64,000 nt of DNA from Homarus americanus (Eukaryota; Arthropoda; Malacostraca; Decapoda; Nephropidae): contig NW_024744357.1 in assembly GCF_018991925.1 (NCBI RefSeq), forward strand, positions 2,668,046-2,732,045. Reading direction: 5' to 3'. Positions 1 to 11,400 of the stretch are shown here, one piece after another. The position numbers and the translations under genes are program-made. The notes under the pieces were generated by a model. It was not told where the DNA came from. It saw nothing but the letters and a program-made list of their open reading frames with translations, and ran no database searches. Each line of letters opens with the position of its first letter. The first letter of the stretch is position 1.

Positions 1-217
1 ACAAAACATTTGTGTTTGTTGTCGGCAGTAGTGACGGAGCAGAGGGTGAGGAGAGAGCGGAGGGAGCGAGTTGGGAGGAGTGGTGAGGTGACCTTGGACG
101 CAGGAGCAGGGACGAGTGGAGATGCCAGCCATTACATTACGGGTGTATTAATTGTTTTTATAGCTATTTTTGCATTTTAATATTAAATACTGTACATTAC
201 GTTTCAACAAAACTACC
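1..217. other. Intronic sequence, no gene seen
   Basis: Positions 30-115 are purine-rich (runs of GGAG, GAGAG). No coding or repeat family was recognised. It lies in an intron of UBE4B, left of the last exon found. Confidence 0.5.
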
Positions 218-603
218 ATTTATTTCTGAGAACATAGAAATGTAATATTTTTGCTGAAATGATGTACGTATTACAGTGGAAAGTGGGATAAAATTGTGAC
301 GCAAGCAATGACTCTCTCTCTTTCTTTCGTTCAAAAGATGTTGCCGTAATCGCTTTTCGAATGGTTTTCAGTTGTGGGATTATAAGGCTAATGATAGGAT
401 AGAATATTATTGTAATACAGTACGAGTACAGTACAACAGTTTTTTAACTGAAAACCATTCGAAAAGCGATTACGGTAAAATCTTTTGAACAACGAAAGAA
501 AGCGAAAGTCATTGTTTTCATAATTTTATCCCACTTTCCACTGTACAGTAATATGTACGTCATTTCAGCCAAAATATTACATTTCCATATTTATTTCTGA
601 GAA
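218..603. mobile_element. Foldback (long inverted repeat) element
   Basis: Arms 233-373 and 446-588 are reverse complements of each other with scattered mismatches (for example GTGGAAAGTGGGATAAAATT, CGATTACGG and GAATGGTTTTCAGTT). The spacer is about 72 bp. A 15-bp direct repeat, ATTTATTTCTGAGAA, sits immediately outside both arms at 218-232 and 589-603. No ORF is present. The architecture fits a foldback or MITE-type DNA element. The direct repeat could be a target-site duplication or part of the element. Confidence 0.8.
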
Positions 604-1811
604 TATATTCATTCAGTCACAGTTAAGGTAAAATATACTTGTGATGTAATATTTTAATGAAAATACGGTATCGTAGTTTTCTTTTGTATCAAATTTAATT
701 AACAAAGATTGATGTTTCAAATGTAATGAACAAAAATTTATGTACAGTATCTATAAGTAAACTTTAAAAAATGAATACTTTATGTTTTACATCGTCCTGT
801 GCATACCATACCATGGATTGGCTACTTTGGGGTTGCTATGATGACGCAAGAGATCTGCCCTGGCGACTGTACCGACACTCACAGCTGATGGTGCGTTGGT
901 GCGTCGTTTCCATTGTTTACTGGTAGTTACTGGTAAATATTTTTCAACCTAACGAAACTATTACCCGTTTAGAGGTCGACCCCCAATTTTTGCCAAATAA
1001 TTTGGTCTTAAAAACTCGAACTACACACAGGTATATACGGTAAATAAGGACATGGGGGGCCAGGGATTTTTTAGGGGGGGGGGGGCAGCAATATTACACG
1101 GATTTTTAACATTCACGGGTATCTCTGTTACCTAACCCCCGCGTATGTTAAGGGCTGACTGTATAGTATACTGTATCAGGTGCCTTCAAGAGAGCTCAGG
1201 TTCTCAACTGGCTCAGCCATGTTAATATTGTTATTATTATCCACTCTGTATCTGTGTTTTTCTGGTTAAATAAACTGTTTCAATATCAATATCTTAACTT
1301 ATAACAATGAAATATAAGATCTAAAATTTTGAACTGATGCAATGAGTTCCCCAAAAGTTACATCTGAGGTTACTGAGGTGTCTGGAGTGGCAGAGCAGGC
1401 AGGTGTAATCATGGGGTGGTGGTATGGGTAAGGAAGGCCCACATATGTTAAGGACAACTGAGAAGAATCCACGAGGAGACAACAGTGAAGCAAGTGCATT
1501 GAGTAGAGGGTCATTCCTTGCATCTTGGAAGGGAAAGGAGGAACAATTATTTAAGAACAGAACAAGGAAAGATACAAGAGGTATATATAAAGGGCACAGG
1601 AGGTATGTAGTGATAGGACAGCCTGGAGGCTCTTCTGTCAGGGTCACACCCTTAGAGGAGGACCCTCTATCAAGAGTAACATCATGATACAGAAAAATTA
1701 TGTACCTATCTTAATTACATTTAGGTAGGATTACAGTTTCAGAGGTCCTATCTCTAGCTTTCTAGTTTTACATGTGGAGGGTTCCTGGGAACCTAACTGT
1801 AGGTAGTATGT
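604..1811. other. Intronic sequence, no gene seen
   Basis: This is AT-rich intron with a G-run near 1073-1085. Short open frames around 1300-1690 resemble no family I know and have no splice context. A stretch at 960-1000 (GACCCCCAATTTTT) resembles sequence near 42095-42115 and may be a shared old repeat. Confidence 0.4.
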
Positions 1812-2161
1812 GTAGGTAGTAGGCAGCTACCAAACAGGGAGGTACTACTGCCTGGGAAGATATTGGAAGCATAACGTATTGTCTACTGGTAGACCCTGCT
1901 GCCATATGGCGTCACGAAAATTGTGGCCAAGTCCCAGGTTGCTCGTCTGACTTTCTGCCTTATTTACACACAATTGCAGGGTCTCAATTGTTTCTCTTAC
2001 CACTGACAGCACAACATACATATATATTGTTTCTCACTCTTAATCTTTTTTTTCATTTTGTATTTCTATATGGTTCTTTATTGATATTATTACATTCCCC
2101 AGGCCCTGCCAGGGTCAGTGACCTGTGCCTGGGTGGGCTAATCCCGTAAAAAAAAAAAAAG
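1812..2161 (+). repeat. SINE-like retroposon, copy 1
   Basis: It starts GTAGGTAGTAGGCAGCTACC and ends in a run of about 13 A at 2148-2160. Much of it is shared in the same orientation with 63067-63430, including GACCCTGCTGCCATATGGC and the GGGTCTCAATTGTTTCTCTTA segment. The last 35 bases before the A-run (CCTGTGCCTGGGTGGGCTAA) also occur inverted at 4085-4125. No ORF is present. Poly(A) plus dispersed copies indicates retroposition. No tRNA boxes were found, so its origin is open. Confidence 0.75.
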
Positions 2162-2292
2162 TGAAACCCCAAACTTGATGACAGGTACAAGAGTTGCCCA
2201 ATACACTGATTCAGTCACAAATTTGATAAAACAAAGCAAATCTTGACTGTATAAAAGAAAATCAAATCCCAATATCAGGAAGACCCACTTAC

Positions 2293-2419
2293 TTGGATTC
2301 AGTTATAAGAGCTTCTCGATGACGTCTGTCTTCCCACAGGCTCTTGAATATCACACTAATATGGTAACGTATCGTAAATTTATCATAAAATTCACTGCTT
2401 GCTCCTGTTGACTCCACCA
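2293..2419 (-). CDS. UBE4B: UBE4B exon p (last exon in window)
   Basis: This is a 127-nt exon, phase 1 to phase 2, with acceptor TCTCACAG and donor GTAAGT. It encodes [18 protein letters not shown], then [33 protein letters not shown] is almost identical across animals. The gene continues past the left edge; no further exon was seen between 1 and 2292. Confidence 0.95.
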
Positions 2420-5400
2420 CTGTGAGAGATACCAGGCAAATTATTATAGGTGAACAATATTAAAATAAAATATAACAAAAGCAAATAAAATATAATTTGT
2501 TTAAGGAACTGACAGGTGACATAACTCAATGGCTACCATCATAAGGTATAGGAGTATCACCTCACTGAAAATAAAACACACGACGCAGACCTACACATTA
2601 TGGTTTGAACAGTGACCATATATTCTATGATCCAAGTATTGTACATGAGAGAAACAACAACCTGACGAATGCAGCCACACCCAATCAGCCACAACCTACT
2701 TACATACTCAAGTGTCTTAGTTCTCAGTAGGCCTATAGCAAATCTTATTAGACTACTGTACAGTATTCAGTAAGCAAGTGTTGTTCTTTTCATAAGTTTT
2801 TTTTTTTTAATTCCCCATTTCTTAAAATATGTACATTACTGATAAACAGACTACTGTACTTTCATTAATCATAAAATCTTCAAACCTGCCAAGAAAATAT
2901 ATAAAGGGGTGAAAAAGCACACATCCACCCACCCCATTTACCCTATACTTCCCAGTTAACTTTTCAATTTACTGTATCATGTAGTATTTCTTTATAGGTC
3001 CATAAATGCCAAAATCAGATTCTTCCCTTTCTCAGGAATTGTTTACTCAAGTCCTCTAACAAATGACAAACATCAAATAAAAGCTCACTTGTGTAGAACT
3101 TCATGAGGGCAACTGGGAGATGTACAGCCAATGGATGATGAAGTATACGTTGGTGTAAGGTGTCCACATGTTGCTGCACTGATGGTGTCAACATAAACAG
3201 CATCTGCCAGATAAAAATTAAATTATTATGCAACAGAATCTGCCAGGTAAAATATCCAATTATAATGTAGCTCCATCACGGGGGTGCTGGTGGTAGAGGG
3301 CACCGCTCTTGCCTTCGCAGAGGGGATGTCGCTGGATATGATTCCCGGCCGGTGGAAGTTGTTTGACATACTTCCTAGCCCCCATTTGTCCCTGTTCACC
3401 TAGCAGTAAAGTAGGTACCTGTAAATCGAAAGTTGCGAATTGTGATTCAGGACAAGTTGTTGGAGCTTCCAATAACTTGAAGACATAAACCATTGACTCT
3501 TCAGGCTTCTACGCCCTTGACTCTTCAGACTTTCACGCCTTAACTCATGATACATAAAGGCAAGCATAAACTTAGCATGCTTCCTGTTGGGCGCTAGAAC
3601 GCTTGTGCTTCACCTACACAAGGATGTAGGGAGTGCCCAAAAAAAAAAAAAAAAAAAAAAAAGTAGCTCCATCAACATTTTGTATGCATAGGACTGAATT
3701 AAAATGATGCAAAATTTTCATATTTGAATTATTATTATTTTTTTTTTGCCAGCAGCTATACTCTGAAGAGCATAGGTGTGACAGACTCTAGTTTTTGTTT
3801 CAATATTCATCACAGGAACTGGTGATATCTGAGCTCAAAGGTTAGGTACCAGAAGACATCATGAAATTTATATTGCAAATTATTGTTTAATTGATTTAAA
3901 TTGATAAAATTAGTTTGGTACCAAAGACTAAAAAATTTGCATAAGCTGTTCCAAACTACTGTAATAAACACTAAATATCATAAATAATATTTAAAAAAAA
4001 AAAGTAGCAGATATTGCACAAACAAACAGCAGAGCTCCTTCCTTTCTCATCATCATCCTCTCGGTTATTTATTTATTTATTTTATTTATTTTTTTTACGG
4101 AATTAGCCCACCTGGGCACAGGTTCAACGACCCACAACGGGGCGTAGGGGGCAAAAAAATAAGAACAAGGAAATTAAAAATATAGAAGAAAAAGGTTGTA
4201 CAGGCATACCCGTGATATGGAAGGGTTAAGGCCCCTGAAAATTGACCAGACAGAAATTCCGAATGCAAAAACCTATTTCCCATTGACTTCCATTAAACCG
4301 AGATGCCTTCCCAAGGAATTTTTTTCGCCCAAAAAGTAACTCAAGCACTTTTATGAATGAAAATAAACATTTATAAACACATACAATACAGTACATTAAA
4401 TAATTTATGATATACCTTCTTAAAACATCAAGTTTTATATCCAATGTAATGCCTTTGCGGCTTCTTTTTGCACTACTGCGGTCACTTCCACTTGATGACC
4501 TCTTTGCAGTCATCTTTTCTTTCCTAAACACAACATACCGTATCTTCAACAGATGGAAGTTTATCTTTGCATATCCATTCACAACCATCAGGAAAAATTC
4601 ACAATCTCTTCCTAAAATTAACAGAAGCTGTGGGATGCAGCAGCAAGGTGAATACAGTACTCACCTTCTTACCCAACAGTCACTAGCAAGTCCTGTAATT
4701 GGCCTCTGAGTAGGGCACCCCCTTTCAACCCAGCTGCAGAGTGGGTGATTAACTTTAGAGGCAGTAGAATGGAGTCTAGCCATGATGTACAGAAGGCTTA
4801 GTACTGTATTGAGAAAGCTGTATTTACACTGCCCCTAATGGGCTATCAAGCCTAAGGAACCTGCTGTCTCTCTTTTTACATAAAATTCAAACAATCACTT
4901 TAATGCATTCTCCTCATTAGCTTGTGTTGTAAGAGGAAACTCACTAATAAACTCATGTAACACAACAGAGGCAACTCAAAAGTCCATTGTGCAAAGTATA
5001 CAATGCTGGTAAAGGGGTAGCTCAGACTTACTTGTAGAGGCCGTGGCGACCAACTGCCCCATAACAAGGGCGATCCAAGAATATCAAAAGGGGGTTCAAG
5101 AAATTGTGGGTGGGGAACATGGCAGCATAGCGAGCTCACACAACTTTTTTTTTTTGCAGTTTCAAAATATTTGTACAGAGGTTCTGAGATGCCATCAACC
5201 CTCAGGATGTGAGGAGGCTGGGAAAAGCAGGGGGATAAGCCTCGCCTCAGGATCACACTAGTGAGCGGAGGAAATGGAGGTTATCTGACAGGCAAAAAAC
5301 TTAGCAAGGAGCGAGGCATCTCGGGTGTATCTATTCACCCAGATTCCACGGTAATGCAGAGGAACAGCACAAGAAGCCTCCCAGGCTTGAAGCAGAAGAG

Positions 5401-8400
5401 GGAGGAGTCAAGGAGGGTCGGGACGGGTGTACATGGGTTATATTCAGGGGAGGGTAGTGAGCAAGTGTGCCGACACAGGCCAGGGGCAGCAGCACCTCCA
5501 CCCGCCTACCCCCACCCGGAGGTGGCACCAGCTCCGCCACCAGACAGGAGGAGGCGAGCCCGTGTAAACAAAGATATTTCTAACCACACCCTGCAAAATA
5601 CAGTGTACTTAGCAAATGCTGCAGCTACTGAGAATGGGGAAATGGAGTTACGACTAAGAGCAGAGACGTTAATGAGAACAAATTTATTTGAATGTCATGT
5701 GTACACTAATACTGACACGCTCCTTGATAAGAGAGAGTTTCAAACACTACTGAAGGCACACCAACCAGATATTGTAGGAGCTAGAATTGTTGTACAAGAA
5801 CAGGAGAATCAACCTTTAGGAATGAGTCTAGCATTGCTGGATATGACTCATTTACTTAACCTTCTCAAGAAATCCCAGAGGGTGGTTATCTACGCTTAGG
5901 CAAGACCTTAGAGGTTGTATGTAGGTACAGGAGAGATGTTTTTAAGAGTCCAAGCGAAAATTAAATTAAAAGGAGGGGACTTACTTAGTATTGCTGGGTA
6001 GCCCACAGATTCCCCAACTGTGGCCCACTAAATCAAAGGAACTTAAGAGCCTTAATAGACAATGCAGTGATGCTCAACCCTAGCCACCTCCTTATCATGG
6101 GGACTTTAACTATGGCTTATTATCGACTGGAGAAACGAAGTTTCACCTAAAATGACTGAACAACCCCTGCTACTCTTTTGTAGAAAACTCTGAGAGATAA
6201 TTTTCTGTTCCAACATGTTAGAGACCTGACACATTACAGAGGGGAGCAAACACCCAAGCCATACTAGGACCTCATCATAACAAACGAGGAGGTGGTATGG
6301 TGGCCAAACTGGGAACATCTTGCCCCAGTTGGCACCAGTCACCATATAGTGTTGTCATTCAGATTTAACTGCTACCTAGTTGAGGATAAGGCCAGGCCAA
6401 GGTGCAAATATTACAAGGGAAATTACAACGAGATGAGGGAAGAGATGAGAGGTATCAACTACCACTCCATTAAGGCACAAGAACGCAGACACTACGCTGA
6501 ATATCATAACTTGTAAAGTGACCCATTTTGATCGACAACATATACCCAAGACCAAACCCAATGCCCTAGAATCATTTAGGATCCCTACACATGAACCATG
6601 CGCGGCCGACACAAGGTTAAGAAGAAAACCCAGAAATTCAAGACGTGGGTTGGGTCAAACAATGAACAGACAGAGGATGCATGCAAGAGCCAGAAACCAA
6701 GCAAAGATAGAGTGTAGAAGGGCTGAAAGGAGTTTTAGAGGCTGGTTAAGCGAGGTCAAGCTTCTCAAACCTAAAGTGTTTTACCGCTTATGCAAAAGTC
6801 GAAATTAAAATGAGAGTAGGACTATCAGACCTGAGGGGCTTGAAGATGGTAGTTACGCAGATTCCTAATTCAGGATAAAGCTGAGGCATTGAACAGCTTT
6901 TCTCTGTGTTCACAAGAGAGGATGCAATTAACCTTCCTGCGCGTTTGAGGAGAGACGGTTCGACACAGCACTGACCTACATTGTGTCTACAGAAGAGGGT
7001 ATTAGAAATAAACTGTCCAGGCTAAAGGTCCATAAGAGTCCCGCCCTGACATGGTGCATCCTAGAGTGCTAAGAGAGTTGTTCAACGAGCTTGCCGAGCC
7101 CTGAAGATCCTGGTTGTAAAATGCCTGGATGAACAAAAGGTCCCCAGTGAATTGAAAGTGGCTTATGTGAGTCCTACCTTCAAGAAGGGCGATCACACCC
7201 ACTAACATAGTATGTAAAGTACTTGAGAGTATTATCAGAGATGCCGCAATGGAACATCTACTACTTAAACAACCTTGTAGAGGATTGCCAACACGGTTTT
7301 ATGCTGGGTCACTCCTAACACAATTGCTCAAGGTATTAGATATTTGGACCCATATTCTGAACGGGTGGTAACATCACAATATTTTACCTAGATTTTGCCA
7401 AGGCTTTCGACACTGTACCTACTCTTAAAGGCTGAAAATCAAACTGAAGTACGGAATTTGGGAAAATGTCCTAGCGTGGATAAGAGACTTTCTACATGAC
7501 TGCAAGCAGTGCATGGTGATTAATGGGTACGAAATCATCATCCATACCTGTTACAAGCGGGTACCACAGGACAGTGTATTGGGCCCTGTTGTTTGTTTGT
7601 TCTTATAAATGACATGCCTGACTTTTGTACACCTCCATACAAATGGTTAACATGATGCCAAGTTATTTCGGGAAATCAAGAAACCAAGCTGACTGTGAAG
7701 AGCTGCAGAAGGATCTCTGGGGCTTTGTGAATGGTCAAGAAATGGCGGCTGAGATTCAATGTCACTAAGTGTAAGAGGATACACTGGGGCGTACTCAACG
7801 GTAAAGAGGCGTGATCATATGTCCCAACGGACGAAGAAACTGCACTATTTGAGACTGGAATGAGAAGGACCTAGGTGTGTATGTTGACAATGAGCTGAAG
7901 TTCTCGGCCATTGCGAAGAAGGTAAATCAGGCAAATAAATTATTGTCTTAAAAGGTCGTTCATATCTAGACGGTCCGTCCTCGTAATGATCTTCAAGAGT
8001 GAAGTGCTTCCCCATCTGGAGTACTGTCACCCCGCCTGTCCTCTCTAGATATGCTAGGATTGTCAGTTGGTTGAAAATGTTCAAAAGGAGGGACACCAGA
8101 CTGGTGCCTGCACTCGGCACCTCAGCTATCCTGGAGAGATTGGAGCGCCTGAACTTGCCTAGCTTTATACTACAGACGGGCAAGAGGTGGCCTAATTGAG
8201 GTGTAAAGCATCTCAAGGGGCACTACTCAGTCGAAAGTGTCCTACTTGAGCTGGCGGATGCCTCGCCTCCCACAAGGGGTTACAGCTCAAGATTGAAGAA
8301 GCCGCAAGTCCAGAAAACTGTGAGAGGGCAAACTTTTTGGAGGAGGGTTGTGAACTCTTGGAACAATCTGCCAGAAAGTAAGCAGGACGGTACCGAGTGT

Positions 8401-11400
8401 GAGCTCTTCTAAGACAAGACTTGACCAACACTGGAGCGGGTTCAGGTACATTCAGGAGCCGGTGCATGCCCAGTACTTGCCAACAGTGCGTTACAGAGAA
8501 GATGGCCGATCACCCAAGCGGCTAACGAAATGATCAGTGGTGAAGAGGATAAAAAGAAGAAAAGAAGACATTTTGAAGCCATGTACACTTGAAATTAGGA
8601 GATATTCTGAGATCAATAGTAAATACTTTTTGCTATGCAAAAATGCCTGAGTACAATACTGCATTAAAGAAAAAGTATTGGAATTTTCTGATGAAAAAAG
8701 GTTCTTGAAATTAGTGCTCTATTTTATGTTAATGGAACCAGTGAACTGCCCAAAACACAGAGTCAGCTGTAAGATGGCTGCTCAACATGAGTGGTAACAG
8801 AAGTGAAGTGAAGACTTTTTTACAAAGAAAAATAGGTTGCCCAATCCACTACAATATCTTGACACTCTACAAATATACAACAATAAAATTTTAGAACAAT
8901 ACATTACAATACTTGACTATGTCTACCGTCTGAGAGAAAACTGCCATGTATGAACAACTCACCTCAACTAGTTTAGCTGTGAGGTAGGGGTTCTTGATGT
9001 GTGAAGGGGAGCACAGGAGAACAATGGCCATAGTAATGATGGGATCTTCCAGGTGTTTGAGGGGCACTTTGGGAACATACCTGTTGGTACAAGAAACTTT
9101 TATAATAATTCTACAAGTACAGCATTTGCACCAATGCTCCATTCATGAAAAGATGGGATCAAATCTTTAATTATACTGTAATACAGTATATTTTTATCAT
9201 TAATCAAGGTCATTTTGGACAAAGGTTTCTATGTTTGTACAGTATATCCAAATCTTCATATATATATCTCTCAAGGTTGACAAAAACCACTGTTTAAAAC
9301 ATACTACTAGTATTATGTTGGTTTTAGTAAGTACCATATTTTTAACCAAGTTTATAACTCTCTATTATGCTATACAGTGATCCTCAGTTAACGAGCGCCT
9401 CGGTTAACGAATTACCTTCCATAAGATTCGTAACTTCGGTTAACGAGCATTCCCTCGATTAACGAATTCCTTACGAGCGCCCCTCAACATGCAGCTTCAC
9501 ACTAGCTGTCGTGATAGTCCGCCAATACAGTAATTGGTTCTAGGGCTTAAATTCCTTTTATTTTCGTAAATATCAAGAAGTTTGTACTATTCAATAATTT
9601 TAAAAGTCTTATATTAAATTTTTTAGTAATTTTAACAATTATTTAACATAATTTAAGTACAGGGAAACTAGTTTTTAAGCGCCTAACAGCCTGTCAACAC
9701 ACCATACAGGAATCAGTCTCTGTGTCTTTTCAGTGGAGGTAACATCTTGCTTCAGACTCAAATTCCTTTACAACTAAAAAACATGGAACGTCAATGTGGC
9801 ATTTAAAAACTCATGCACTGTTAAACAAATGTTAATCAAGAGCTCCCCCAACAATACAGGTGGCTGCATTTATAAGGTTCCTTGCAAGGAATGTAATATG
9901 TTTTACTTAGGCCAGACAGGTAAAGATCTTGTAACTAGACTTAAACAACATAAATATAGTGTTAGGACAGGCCAGGAATCCAATGCTCTGTTTGTTCATT
10001 TGAGGGATAATAAGCATTGCATTGACTGGGATAATGCCTCCTCAATATTACCTTGTAATTCAATTGACAGAAGGAACATTATAGAATCCAGTCTCATTAA
10101 ACATACCGAATCAGTCAACATGAATTTGAATAATGCTATGTACAAACTGGAAAATTTTGTAATTAAGAAGATTTGTAACCAGGTGAGAAAGTTGGGTCAT
10201 CTTACCCTCTGACCTGACTACCGACTGCTGCGGTGCTTTTTGAAGATTAGTAGGGTCACTACCTAATAACCTGACCATTGTGGACTTGATCTCACCCTCC
10301 TCTGTATATATATACCTTGTTATGTACTTCTCCTTAGTCTGTACTCACCCCTGAAGATGTGAATTACGAAGCGCTTGGGAACTTCGTGATCCAGGTATAT
10401 GCTGATAACCACAAGGAAAGAAGAAAACACGAAGTTCCCATGGTTTAAACTTTAGTTTAAATCAGCCAACCCTGATTTCTCTGAAGGGCCATCCCCAAAG
10501 GACCAATGCTAATACAGAGCTTCTGCAAAATGGAGTTTCAACAGAAAAGGCAGGGACCTCCCACATGCTATAATTGTGTGGTGTATCGACAAGAATCATG
10601 CATCTTTTGATCCAATTGGATCCTTTAAAAATACTGGTTAAACATTACTTACTGTAGTGTGAAGAGTAGAAATTCGGCCATGTCATCCAGGTACCATTCA
10701 GGGAGCGCAGCAAACAGCTCCGGCAAATCAGGTGGAAGAGGCAGTATTGTGGCAGTGTCGGCAAGTGATACTCCTAAAGGAGCTAAGGTGGTTGGTCCCC
10801 CAGTTAATGCTCGCAAGATTATCTGAGCCACTCCGGCATAAAAATGTATACATCTTTCCAACAAGTTTTCATCCAAGAGTCCAGCATCAGCACACAATTT
10901 TGATTTGTTGAGTTTCTGCATCAGTAAAATAAGTTAATTATCATCCTGTCCTCAAATTATCACATCAATATGCAAATGATAAGAAACTGAGGGTATCAGA
11001 ATAGGATTTATATTTTTTACTGAAATGTGACAAAAAAACAAAACAATGAGAACACTGCATACAGAACAGTATTGTCAAAATACAATTAATTTTGTGGAGA
11101 TAGCAAAGTCATATTAAGGACTTCCTCAGACATACAAGCAGCAATTATATACAATATAGTGTAGTGCAATTCCATACAACATACACACACAACTGTGGGA
11201 AAAGCAGAAACATTATACATTGTTGGCAGACATTCTATAGGGGTAACACTGGTGGTGGTAATAGTGGTGGCCCAACTATCATGGTGGTAGTAGTGGTGGC
11301 ATCACTGTGATGGTGGTAGTAGTGGTGCCAACACTGTGGTGGTAACACTGTGATGGTGGTAGTAGTGGTGGTGGTAACAGGGAACACTGTGATGGTGGTA

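Noticed and set aside
1321..1687. Overlapping small open frames on both strands
   Set aside because: No recognisable domain, no splice or start context consistent with UBE4B, and both strands are open, which suggests chance.
3260..3493. Minus-strand 77-codon frame
   Set aside because: It lies wholly inside the tRNA-type SINE and is antisense to it.
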